64,000 nt of DNA from an uncultured Bacteroidia bacterium (GTDB lineage: Bacteria; Bacteroidota; Bacteroidia; Bacteroidales; UBA932). Below, in pieces: positions 6,736 to 14,620 of this stretch (position 1 is its first letter; every line of letters begins with the position of its first letter). The translations under genes were made by a program, and so were the position numbers. Where the stretch lies: positions 1-64,000 of the forward strand of contig CACZCQ010000006.1 of assembly GCA_902779765.1 (NCBI GenBank), given 5' to 3'. Under the pieces are notes generated by a model. That model was not told where the DNA came from. It searched no databases and saw only the letters and a list, made by a program, of their open reading frames with translations.

Positions 6736-7640
6736 AGATATCTGCTGAAAAACGACCAGATCGCATCACACGTATCCATATCCTTGTCTGACCAGCTGTG
6801 ATTGCCGCCTATGACCTCATAGAGCAGCACATCGGCAGCGGGACCTCCCTTGAAAGCCGGTTTTCCGCCCTGGAAATGATGCAGTATCACCTGGTTGCGT
6901 CCCTCCCTGAGGGGAAGCCTGGTCGTTGTTTCGGAAATGCAGCCGTTAGCTGCGATTATGTAACTTATGCTCACAGGGACGGCCAGATAGGCTCCCCATC
7001 CGCCCTTGTTTTCCGGATCACCCGTCCATTCGGACGTACGGTCTTCAGTCCCGTGTACCTCCATGAAAGGAACCGGCCTCCGATATCGAAGGGGCATCAT
7101 GTCCGTAAGTGTAAGACCGGCGATCGAGGCTATTGCCTTGAAAGCTTTCGGTTTCTTCTGCGCGGTAAGGTAACACATTTCTCCGCCATTCGACATCCCG
7201 GTGAGGAATATGTTCTCGCGGCTGAGACCGAATTCCCTGGAGATATGCCGGGAGAGTTTCACTATGAAATCCACGTCATCGGTCTTCATCCCTTCCTGGG
7301 ATGGATAGCCTACGTTCCAGCTGGAATTTCCTTTTGGGTCCTTGAGGCCTTGAGGATAGCATACAGCGAAACCGTTACGGTCAGCGACATCCATCAGTCC
7401 GGACTTGCCGTTGGCCGCCGAACCGGTGTAGCCGTGGAGGCAGATCACGACGGGTGAGTCCGGTGCCAGCCCGGCAGGCTTGTAAAGATAGAACTCCCTC
7501 TCCACTCCACCGTGCCTGAATGTGTGGTAGGAACACCTTTGCTGGACGGGGGTCCTGTCCTGCGCCTGAAGTCCAAGGCAGATTGCCAGGACAATCAGGG
7601 TGGCCATGGTTTTGCTGATGGGTACTTTGATAGCTGTCAT
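6732..7640 (-). CDS. Secreted alpha/beta hydrolase, PHB-depolymerase/feruloyl-esterase-like
   Basis: 302 residues from ATG 7640. Longer in-frame starts would cross the divergent promoter and bury the signal peptide, which is clear here (MATLIVLAICLGLQAQ). The mature part is an LpqC/PHB-depolymerase-type esterase (COG3509): oxyanion region VVICLHGYTG, nucleophile elbow GMSNGGE, Asp in the EVHGTEDRTSEW region, and catalytic His in GGNHSWS. Such enzymes cut ester links on polysaccharide side chains or polyesters in the periplasm or outside the cell; the substrate here is unknown. It is divergent from the metallo-hydrolase gene with a 50-nt gap and coupled to the small membrane protein downstream. 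Confidence 0.85.
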   Translation of the reverse strand: MTAIKVPISKTMATLIVLAICLGLQAQDRTPVQQRCSYHTFRHGGVEREFYLYKPAGLAPDSPVVICLHGYTGSAANGKSGLMDVADRNGFAVCYPQGLKDPKGNSSWNVGYPSQEGMKTDDVDFIVKLSRHISREFGLSRENIFLTGMSNGGEMCYLTAQKKPKAFKAIASIAGLTLTDMMPLRYRRPVPFMEVHGTEDRTSEWTGDPENKGGWGAYLAVPVSISYIIAANGCISETTTRLPLREGRNQVILHHFQGGKPAFKGGPAADVLLYEVIGGNHSWSDKDMDTCDAIWSFFSRYL

Positions 7641-7692
7641 GAATACAAGATACGAAGTTTTTTCGTAATATTGGGAAACAACTCTTGTGTTT

Positions 7693-8640
7693 ATGGACAG
7701 AAGATCATTCTTGCAGATAGGCGCCGGGGCGGTTGCCGCCACAGGCCTGGGCGGAATCGCATCCGCCTTGCCGGCCGGCTCGAAAGGTATGGACCAAACC
7801 GGGAGAGAGCCGGTTCATCTTCAATACGGAAGCGTGGGGTCAGGTCCCTTGAAAGTGCGCTTCCTGGGCACCGGTGCAGCGGATTGGAAAGGCCGGGATG
7901 AGAGGGGAGAGTTGAGGCGCCTCAGCAGTATCCTCCTGGAAGACAGGGTACTTATAGATTTCACGCCATCGGATGCCGACATGCTTCAGGACGGCTTCCG
8001 CCCGGAAGCCATTTTCTATACCCACTCCCACGGCGACCATTACAACCCTTCCGCAGCCTTGAAACTCGGTCCCGGACGAGTCTTTCTCGGATCGACCTGG
8101 GTGGACAGGGCCAGGGAGGATTTCAAGGCGGCTTCTGCCCAAACCGGACTTCCTGTCCCTGAGATAGTCCCGCTCGCTCCGGGGGACATGGTGACTGTCG
8201 GAGGAATGACTCTTACGGCACTTCCTGCCAACCATGCGACCGGTGACCGGAATGAATTGACTATGATGTATCTGATAGAGAAGGACACGGCCAGGGTCCT
8301 CTATGCGACTGATACGGGAGGCATCCCAGCGACTGCCGCCCGAATAGTCGGTATAGACCCCCATGAGAAAGGCAGGCCTGTAACGGGTATCATCATGGAA
8401 GCCACGATGGGCTTGGGTGGTGATGAGGATTTCCGGATATTCACCCACTCAAGTGTAGAGACGGTTCTGCGTACCGTCCACATGCTCCTGCGGGAGGGCC
8501 GTTACACACCTGAGGAAGGGCAGCATGTATATCTGACCCATATGGCCCGGACCCTTCATCCGACCCAGGCGGAACTCGACGCCACCCTGCCGGAACCTCT
8601 CAAGGCAGCCTATGACGGTCTGGAGGTCCGTTTCCTGTAA
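7693..8640 (+). CDS. Tat-type secreted MBL-fold metallo-hydrolase
   Basis: 315 residues. The N-terminus MDRRSFLQIGAGAVAATG is a good twin-arginine signal, so the enzyme is probably exported folded. The metallo-beta-lactamase fold shows as FLGTGAADW, the metal motif THSHGDHYNP near residue 115, a later His in LPANHATGD, and YATDTGG. It resembles the phosphodiesterase/RNase Z-like branch of MBL hydrolases; the substrate is unknown. ATG 7693 is the likely start; a GTG two codons upstream is possible. It is followed by a strong bidirectional terminator. Confidence 0.85.
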   Translation: MDRRSFLQIGAGAVAATGLGGIASALPAGSKGMDQTGREPVHLQYGSVGSGPLKVRFLGTGAADWKGRDERGELRRLSSILLEDRVLIDFTPSDADMLQDGFRPEAIFYTHSHGDHYNPSAALKLGPGRVFLGSTWVDRAREDFKAASAQTGLPVPEIVPLAPGDMVTVGGMTLTALPANHATGDRNELTMMYLIEKDTARVLYATDTGGIPATAARIVGIDPHEKGRPVTGIIMEATMGLGGDEDFRIFTHSSVETVLRTVHMLLREGRYTPEEGQHVYLTHMARTLHPTQAELDATLPEPLKAAYDGLEVRFL

Positions 8641-8664
8641 CTCTCTGTAGATTGATATATTAAA

Positions 8665-8699
8665 AGAAAATGCATAGATTGTCAGTCTATGCATTTTCT
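8665..8699. terminator. Bidirectional terminator between MBL gene and nqrF
   Basis: A perfect 14-bp stem, AGAAAATGCATAGA (8665-8678) with TCTATGCATTTTCT (8686-8699), loop of 7 nt. The A/T-rich outer arms provide U-tracts in both directions, serving the converging genes. Confidence 0.85.
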
Positions 8700-8739
8700 G
8701 TAAATAAGTATTACTCAAATAGTTCCGAAAAACGGTCAA

Positions 8740-10008
8740 CTATGAGAAATTGTCGTAAAGGATGCTCTCGGGCTGGACGCCGAGGCTGTCAAGCAGATTG
8801 TTGACAGAGGCGACCATCATAGGCGGACCGCACATGAAGTACTTGATGTCCTCGGGAGCCTCGTGGTTCTTGAGGTAGGTCTCGTACATCACGTTGTGGA
8901 CGAAGCCGGGAGTGTACTTCACACCAGCTGCATCGGCTGCGGGATCCGGACGGTCGAGGGCGAGGTAGAACTTGAAGTTCGGGAACTCCTTCTCGATCTC
9001 GGCGAAGTCCTCCAGGTAGAAAGCCTCGACGAGGGCGCGTGCGCCGTAGAAGAAGCTGACCTTCCTGCCGGTCTTCAGGGTCTTGAACAGATGCATGATG
9101 TGGCTCCTCAGAGGTGCCATACCGGCACCGCCACCGACGAAGATATACTCCTGCTCCTCGGGATCGTCCTTCGGGAGAAGGAACTCTCCGAACGGACCGC
9201 TGATCCAGACCTTGTCACCCGGCTTGCGGGTGAAGACGTAGGATGAAGCGACTCCCGGAGGAACCGGCAGCATCTTGAATACGCCTCTGGGCTGGCTCCT
9301 GTCGAAAGGAGGTGTGGCGATACGGACGTTGAGCTTGATGACATTCTTCTCTGCAGGATACGAGGCCATGGAGTAGGCGCGGATGGTAGGGACGGTGTTC
9401 TTGTGCTTGATGCCGAAGAATCCGTATTTCTCCCAGTCGCCCCTGTACTCGGGTGCCACGTCGATGTCGGCGAAGTCGATATCGTACTCGGGGATGTCGA
9501 TCTGGATGTACTCTCCAGACTTGAATTCGATGTTCTCTCCCTCAGGAAGCTTGACGGTGAATTCCTTGATAAAGGTCGCAACGTTGTCGTTGCTGATGAC
9601 CTCGCACTCAAGCTTCTTCACGCTGAGGGTGGAATCGGGAACCTGGATCTTGATATTGTCCTTGATCTTCACCTGGCAGCCGAGACGGTATCCGTCCTTG
9701 ATCTGCTTGCGGTTGAAGAACCCGGTCTCGGTGGGAAGGATGGTTCCGCCGCCTTCGAGAACCTGGACCTTGCACTGGCCGCAATTGGCCTTGCCGCCGC
9801 AGGCTGAAGGGAGGAAGATCCCCTGGTCGCCGAGGGTGTGCATGAGGTCGCCTCCAAGGGGTACCTCGAGGGTCTTCTTTCCGCCGTTGATGTCGATGCT
9901 GACCGATCCGGACGGAGTGAGTTTTGCCTTGATGACAAGGAGGAGGGCTACCAGTATCAGCGTTACGACTACTATTGTAGCGATTGCTCCGATGATTGTA
10001 TTGAACAT
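8740..10008 (-). CDS. nqrF: Na+-translocating NADH:quinone reductase subunit F
   Basis: The 422-residue NADH-oxidising subunit. It has an N-terminal membrane anchor (about 5-27), then a plant-type 2Fe-2S ferredoxin domain with cysteines in SACGGKANCGQCKVQV and a fourth Cys in RLGCQVKI. A ferredoxin-reductase module follows with the FAD motif RAYSMASYP and NADH-binding GGGAGMAPLRSHI and MCGPPMM. Electrons pass from NADH via FAD and 2Fe-2S to the other subunits, driving Na+ export. It is the last gene of nqrABCDEF. Confidence 0.97.
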   Translation of the reverse strand: MFNTIIGAIATIVVVTLILVALLLVIKAKLTPSGSVSIDINGGKKTLEVPLGGDLMHTLGDQGIFLPSACGGKANCGQCKVQVLEGGGTILPTETGFFNRKQIKDGYRLGCQVKIKDNIKIQVPDSTLSVKKLECEVISNDNVATFIKEFTVKLPEGENIEFKSGEYIQIDIPEYDIDFADIDVAPEYRGDWEKYGFFGIKHKNTVPTIRAYSMASYPAEKNVIKLNVRIATPPFDRSQPRGVFKMLPVPPGVASSYVFTRKPGDKVWISGPFGEFLLPKDDPEEQEYIFVGGGAGMAPLRSHIMHLFKTLKTGRKVSFFYGARALVEAFYLEDFAEIEKEFPNFKFYLALDRPDPAADAAGVKYTPGFVHNVMYETYLKNHEAPEDIKYFMCGPPMMVASVNNLLDSLGVQPESILYDNFS

Positions 10009-10023
10009 AGTCTTGCCTCCTTG

Positions 10024-10620
10024 TTAAATTGAAATACCCATGAAGGTCATCATCGCGATAGCCATAAGGCCGACGGTGATGAAAGTAATGCCCAGACCCT
10101 TGAGAGGTGCGGGAACGTTGCTGTAGGACATCTTCTCACGGATGGCCGCAAGAGAGACGATGGCGAGGAACCAACCGATTCCTGAACCGAGCGCGTACAC
10201 GGCAGACTCTCCGACATTGACGAAATCCTTCTGCTGCATGAAGAGCGATCCGCCAAGGATGGCGCAGTTGACTGCGATCAGCGGGAGGAAGATTCCCAAT
10301 GCGGAATAGAGAGAGGGACTGAACTTTTCGACAACCATCTCGACTATCTGTACGATGGCGGCGATGACGGCGATGAAGATGATGAAACTGAGGAAGCTCA
10401 GGTCGACACCTTTGATCAGAGCGTCAGGGGCCAGGACATATTTGTTGAGGAGATAGTTGATCGGGAGGGTGACCAACAGTACGAAGATAACTGCAACACC
10501 AAGGCCGGCAGCCGTCTTCACGTTCTTTGATACCGCCAGGTATGAGCACATACCGAGGAAGTATGCAAAGATCATGTTGTCAACGAAGATTGACTTTACG
10601 AATAAGCTGAGATATTCCAT
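10024..10620 (-). CDS. nqrE: Na+-translocating NADH:quinone reductase subunit E
   Basis: A 198-residue polytopic membrane protein with about six helices, closely matching the family. The conserved N-terminal stretch is [20 protein letters not shown]. NqrD and NqrE are homologous, oppositely oriented membrane subunits that in NQR structures hold an iron centre between them. A Cys in YFLGMC and another in VNCAILGG fit the expected metal ligands. It lies 15 nt upstream of nqrF. Confidence 0.96.
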   Translation of the reverse strand: MEYLSLFVKSIFVDNMIFAYFLGMCSYLAVSKNVKTAAGLGVAVIFVLLVTLPINYLLNKYVLAPDALIKGVDLSFLSFIIFIAVIAAIVQIVEMVVEKFSPSLYSALGIFLPLIAVNCAILGGSLFMQQKDFVNVGESAVYALGSGIGWFLAIVSLAAIREKMSYSNVPAPLKGLGITFITVGLMAIAMMTFMGISI

Positions 10621-10636
10621 AACCTTAATGTTTTAA

Positions 10637-11251
10637 TTATTTCTCCTGCAGGTCTTTCTGGATGCTCCTCTGTACCCATACGATGCATCCGAGGAGGATG
10701 AGCGCGAAGGGCGGGAGGATCACCAGGTTGTTAGGAGTGTAACCGAGCCAGTTCAGGACGTCGAAACCGAAAAGGGTTCCGCTTCCGAGAAGCTCGCGGA
10801 AGAATGCCACTATCAGGAGGATCATTCCGTAACCCGCTCCGTTGGCTACTCCGTCAAGGAAGGAGGGCCAGGGCTTGTTGCCGAGGGCGAAAGCCTCGAT
10901 ACGGCCCATGACGATGCAGTTGGTGATGATCAGGCCGATGTAGACGCTGAGCTGCTTGTCGATTGCGTAGGTCGCCTCGAAGGATTTCAGGATCTGGTCC
11001 ACAAGGATAACCATCATGGCTACTACGACAAGCTGGACGATGATACGCACACGGCTGGGAATGGTATTCCTCAGCAGCGAGAGGATCAGGCTGGAGATGC
11101 CGCAGACCACGATGACCGAAAGAGCCATCACGAGTGCGCCCTTCATGGTCACGGTAACGGCCAGTGAAGAGCAGATACCGAGCACAAGGACGGTTATGGG
11201 ATTGCCCTTGAAGATCGGATTCAGTATTGTTTCTTTCAATTTAGCATCCAT
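10637..11251 (-). CDS. nqrD: Na+-translocating NADH:quinone reductase subunit D
   Basis: A 204-residue integral membrane subunit of six helices. Family features are NPITVLVLGICSSLAVT near the N-terminus and LIITNCIVMGRIEAFA in the middle, both containing the cysteines expected at the NqrD/NqrE metal site. It overlaps nothing and sits 2 nt after nqrC, so it is tightly operonic. Confidence 0.96.
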   Translation of the reverse strand: MDAKLKETILNPIFKGNPITVLVLGICSSLAVTVTMKGALVMALSVIVVCGISSLILSLLRNTIPSRVRIIVQLVVVAMMVILVDQILKSFEATYAIDKQLSVYIGLIITNCIVMGRIEAFALGNKPWPSFLDGVANGAGYGMILLIVAFFRELLGSGTLFGFDVLNWLGYTPNNLVILPPFALILLGCIVWVQRSIQKDLQEK

Positions 11252-11253
11252 GA

Positions 11254-12030
11254 TTAGTCCTCCTCGGTTTTAGGTTCGACATTGTTGACACCCTTGAAAT
11301 AGGCGGCATAGGCTCCCAGCCAGGTATCGATGGCGGCGTCAAGGCCGTTGGAAGTCATCGTCGCACCGGTGATCGCATCGATCTTGTTGTCGATGACGGA
11401 AGTACCGTCTGCGTTCCTGGGAGCTCCTCCCTTCACGATGTCAAATACATTGGCGGTGGAGAAATCAGCATTCTCGCCGTTGAACTCAGCCTGGAACTCA
11501 GGATCGTCCTTGATCTTGGCACCGAGTCCCGCGGTCTCGCTCTCATGGTCGAAATATGCGCCCTTGATAGTGTTGGATGAAGGCTCGAAGGCGATATATC
11601 CCCAAACCGGTCCCCAGAGTCCGGCGCCGTAGACAGGAACCACGGTCACGCCGTTCTTGAAGATGAATACGGGGATTTCAGCACCGCTTCCACCCTTGAT
11701 GTTGTAATTCTGAGCCTTGAGTTTCTTGGGGGAGAAGACCTCGTCGAGCTTGATGTCGGAGATTTTCTTCCCGTCGGTTCCGACGGTGAACGCCTCACCG
11801 ATCTCTTCGGCATACTTGGCCAGTACAGCCGTATTCCCCATCTTCTGGAGGTCGGCCTTGGTGGCAAACTGTGCGGCCGTCATCATCTGGGAGATGGTGT
11901 CAGCTTTCTCATTGGCTTCCTGCTTTGCCTTGAGGGACTGTGATACGAAAGCCAGGATCGCCGCGACCAACGTTACTATGATGGTCGTGTAGATTATCGT
12001 ATATGTGTTACTGTTAGTATTCATATCCAT
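11254..12030 (-). CDS. nqrC: Na+-translocating NADH:quinone reductase subunit C
   Basis: 258 residues. One N-terminal membrane helix (TIIYTTIIVTLVAAILAFVS) is followed by a periplasmic FMN-binding domain. The covalent FMN site is visible as DAITGATMTSNG near residue 227, where the last Thr of the S/T-G-A-T motif carries FMN through a phosphoester bond made by ApbE. ApbE is not in this window. A second ATG two codons in is an alternative start. Confidence 0.96.
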   Translation of the reverse strand: MDMNTNSNTYTIIYTTIIVTLVAAILAFVSQSLKAKQEANEKADTISQMMTAAQFATKADLQKMGNTAVLAKYAEEIGEAFTVGTDGKKISDIKLDEVFSPKKLKAQNYNIKGGSGAEIPVFIFKNGVTVVPVYGAGLWGPVWGYIAFEPSSNTIKGAYFDHESETAGLGAKIKDDPEFQAEFNGENADFSTANVFDIVKGGAPRNADGTSVIDNKIDAITGATMTSNGLDAAIDTWLGAYAAYFKGVNNVEPKTEED

Positions 12031-12036
12031 AGATAA

Positions 12037-13185
12037 TTAAGCGACATAGACTTTCTTTGCCCTTCTCTTCGTGGCGCTGGAGGTGACGCAGTGGTCGATC
12101 AGCGGGGCGAAGGTGTTCATGAGCAGGATGGCCAGCATCATACCCTCGGCATATCCGGGGTTGAAGAGCCTTACGGTGATACAGAGAGCTCCGATCAGGA
12201 ATCCGTAGATCCACTTGCCGCACTCGGTCTGGGCCGAGGTAACGGGATCGGTGGCCATGAATACGGTACCGAAGGCGAAGCCACCCATGACGAGCTGGTA
12301 GTAAGCAGGGACATCGGTCACACCGAAAGCGGTTCCGAGCCAACCCACGAAGAGAGCTCCGGCAACCGAAGAGGCCATGACCTTCCAGCTGGCGACTCCG
12401 GTCCAGAGGAGGATGAAGGCGCCGATGAGGATTGCGATCACGGAAGTCTCACCGACTGATCCGGGAACGGTACCTGCGAACATGTTCCAGAAATTGTATC
12501 CTGCTCCGGAGATGGCATCCAGGGCGCCCTGTCCCTCGGACATGTAGGAGAGGGGAGTCGCACCGGTAATGGCATCGGCTCCGCAACGGCGGGCGATCCA
12601 GACCTGTGATCCGGACATCGAGCTCGGATAGGAGAAGAACAGGAATGCACGGCACAGAAGTGCAGGGTTGAGGAAATTCATTCCCGTGCCTCCGAAGACC
12701 TCCTTGCCGAATATGACTGCGAATGCGACTGCAAGCGCAAGCATCCAGAGGGGAACGTCGACAGGAACGATAAGGGGAATGAGCATACCTGATACGAGGT
12801 ATCCCTCATTCACTTCCTCGCCCTTGATCTGGGCACCGGCGAACTCGATGCCGAGACCTACGATGTAAGCTACGAGATAGAGGGGAATCACCTTCCACAG
12901 ACCCCACCAGAACTGGTTCCAGAATCCGGGGAGGTCATGCATGGCAAGGTCGTGCTGGTAACCTACGTTCCACATGCCGAAGAGGGCAGCGGGTACGAGG
13001 GCGAGCACGACGATGATCATGACTCTCTTTATGTCGATGGAATCCCTGACGTGCGAACCCTTGGAGGTCACGGTAGCAGGGACACGGAGGAAGGTGTCAA
13101 AGGCATCCCATGTGGAATGCAGCCATCCCAATTTGCCGCCTTTTTCAAAAAGGCCGGGTTTTACTGTATTTTCTTCCATAGTCAT
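12037..13185 (-). CDS. nqrB: Na+-translocating NADH:quinone reductase subunit B
   Basis: A 382-residue polytopic subunit with about ten helices and the Na+-translocating core. The covalent FMN attachment motif is ADAITGATPLSY near residue 200. KEVFGGTGMNFLNPALLCRAF is a conserved family block. NqrB also carries riboflavin and forms the quinone site in known complexes. It follows nqrA with a 5-nt gap. Confidence 0.96.
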   Translation of the reverse strand: MTMEENTVKPGLFEKGGKLGWLHSTWDAFDTFLRVPATVTSKGSHVRDSIDIKRVMIIVVLALVPAALFGMWNVGYQHDLAMHDLPGFWNQFWWGLWKVIPLYLVAYIVGLGIEFAGAQIKGEEVNEGYLVSGMLIPLIVPVDVPLWMLALAVAFAVIFGKEVFGGTGMNFLNPALLCRAFLFFSYPSSMSGSQVWIARRCGADAITGATPLSYMSEGQGALDAISGAGYNFWNMFAGTVPGSVGETSVIAILIGAFILLWTGVASWKVMASSVAGALFVGWLGTAFGVTDVPAYYQLVMGGFAFGTVFMATDPVTSAQTECGKWIYGFLIGALCITVRLFNPGYAEGMMLAILLMNTFAPLIDHCVTSSATKRRAKKVYVA

Positions 13186-13190
13186 TGCCT

Positions 13191-14534
13191 TTATGCCATT
13201 TCCTTAATCATGAGATCGATTCCGTCGGAGAGGATGGCCTGGATGTCGATCTTGGAAGGATCCACGAATTCGCATAGTGCCAGGTCCTCGGGAAGGACTT
13301 CATAGATACCGAACTGTTCCATCTTGTCGATGTCGCCGGCGAGGCAGGCCTTGATCAGATAGACAGGGAAAATATCCATGGGAAGCACCTTGCCGTAGAC
13401 ATCGGAGCAGACGAATGCCCTGACTCCGCCGTGGGTGTTGGTGTCCATGTCGTACTTCTTCTTGGGCTTGAGCCATGAGAAGTAGGCCATCGAAGAACTG
13501 AACTGGTTGAACCTGAAAGGCTTCGCCCATCCGAACCATTCTCTTTCACGTCCTTCCTTGATGAGTGTCAGCTGGTTGTCGAAGAAACCGAGGTAACCAT
13601 CCTTGCCGATGCTCTCTCCGGAGAGGACGTCTCCGCTGATGAACCTGGTCTCGACTTCTTTGTCGAAGCAGCCTTCAAGGGCGCAGACCGGAGTTCCGGG
13701 AAGTGCGTCCACATAGCCGGTTTTGAGGGCTCCGGGGCCGGTGACAGCCACCTTGCGTTCAAGGACGAGCCTGCCCTGGGTGAAGAATTTGCCGATGGCA
13801 GCCAGGGAAAGGAGGCTGAGTGTCCATACGGTCTCACCCTTCTTGATGGGGGAGATGTGGCTGATCTGGACACCGACGTTACCTGCAGGATGCTTCTTGG
13901 CATCGACGAGGTGGATCGTGGCGTTCTGCAGCTTTGAGAAGATGGAAGATTCGCTGCGCACACAGACATGAACCTTGGCGATCTTGGAGACGGCGGTGAT
14001 TCCGGCCTGGATGGCGTCGACTTCATCCTTGAAAACGAATTCGGCATCAGCGGCTAGCGGAGCCGTGGAGAAAGCCGATACGAAAACAGCCTTCGGAGTC
14101 ACGGCGGGATTGGCGATGATTCCATAAGGCCTCTGAATGATTGATGGCCACAAACCGCTCTTGAGAAGGGCGTTCCTGACTCCGTCGGCATCCATCGCTG
14201 ACGGGTCCTTTACTCCGAAGTCAACTGCCTCGGCAGCGCCGTCAGCCTTGACGAGCACTGCGAGGAGTTTCCTCTTCTCGCCCCTGACGATTTCCTGTAC
14301 CGTACCGCTGACGGGGGAAGCCAGGAGAATGTCCGGGTTCTGTTTGTCTGCCAAAACAGGTGATCCCGCAAGGACCCTGTCGCCTTCCTTGACCAGGAGT
14401 CGGGGGGAGAACCCCTTGAAATCCGTGGGTTTAACGGCGACAACGTCAGGCGCGATCGTTTTCATTGTTTCGAGGGCCGCCTCTCCGTTGATCGGAATGT
14501 TCAGGCCCTTTTTCAATACGATTGTGTTTGACAT
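13191..14534 (-). CDS. nqrA: Na+-translocating NADH:quinone reductase subunit A
   Basis: A 447-residue cytoplasmic subunit and first gene of the nqr operon. I start at ATG 14534 (MSNTIVLKKGLNIPINGEA), which matches the family N-terminus; the in-frame extension to 14576 would run into the promoter. It contains the biotinyl-lipoyl-like fold at the N-terminus (VLAGSPVLADKQNPDILLAS). NQR converts the NADH/quinone redox drop into a Na+ gradient. Confidence 0.96.
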   Translation of the reverse strand: MSNTIVLKKGLNIPINGEAALETMKTIAPDVVAVKPTDFKGFSPRLLVKEGDRVLAGSPVLADKQNPDILLASPVSGTVQEIVRGEKRKLLAVLVKADGAAEAVDFGVKDPSAMDADGVRNALLKSGLWPSIIQRPYGIIANPAVTPKAVFVSAFSTAPLAADAEFVFKDEVDAIQAGITAVSKIAKVHVCVRSESSIFSKLQNATIHLVDAKKHPAGNVGVQISHISPIKKGETVWTLSLLSLAAIGKFFTQGRLVLERKVAVTGPGALKTGYVDALPGTPVCALEGCFDKEVETRFISGDVLSGESIGKDGYLGFFDNQLTLIKEGREREWFGWAKPFRFNQFSSSMAYFSWLKPKKKYDMDTNTHGGVRAFVCSDVYGKVLPMDIFPVYLIKACLAGDIDKMEQFGIYEVLPEDLALCEFVDPSKIDIQAILSDGIDLMIKEMA

Positions 14535-14573
14535 TATGTGTGTGTATTGGTTGCATATCTTCGATATATCATG

Positions 14574-14613
14574 CAAATATACTCATTATTTCGCGAAAAA
14601 ATGAGTATTTTCG
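14574..14613. promoter_or_regulatory. Divergent nqr / helicase promoter region with inverted repeat
   Basis: The minus strand shows a perfect -7 box TATATTTG (plus 14574-14581) for nqrA. The plus strand has TATTTTCG (14606-14613), close to TAnnTTTG, directly before the helicase ATG at 14621. A perfect 9-bp inverted repeat, ATACTCATT (14579-14587) and AATGAGTAT (14600-14608), overlaps the edges of both boxes. One bound protein could therefore affect both directions. The helicase mRNA would have almost no leader. Confidence 0.55.
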
Positions 14614-14620
14614 TGCCACT

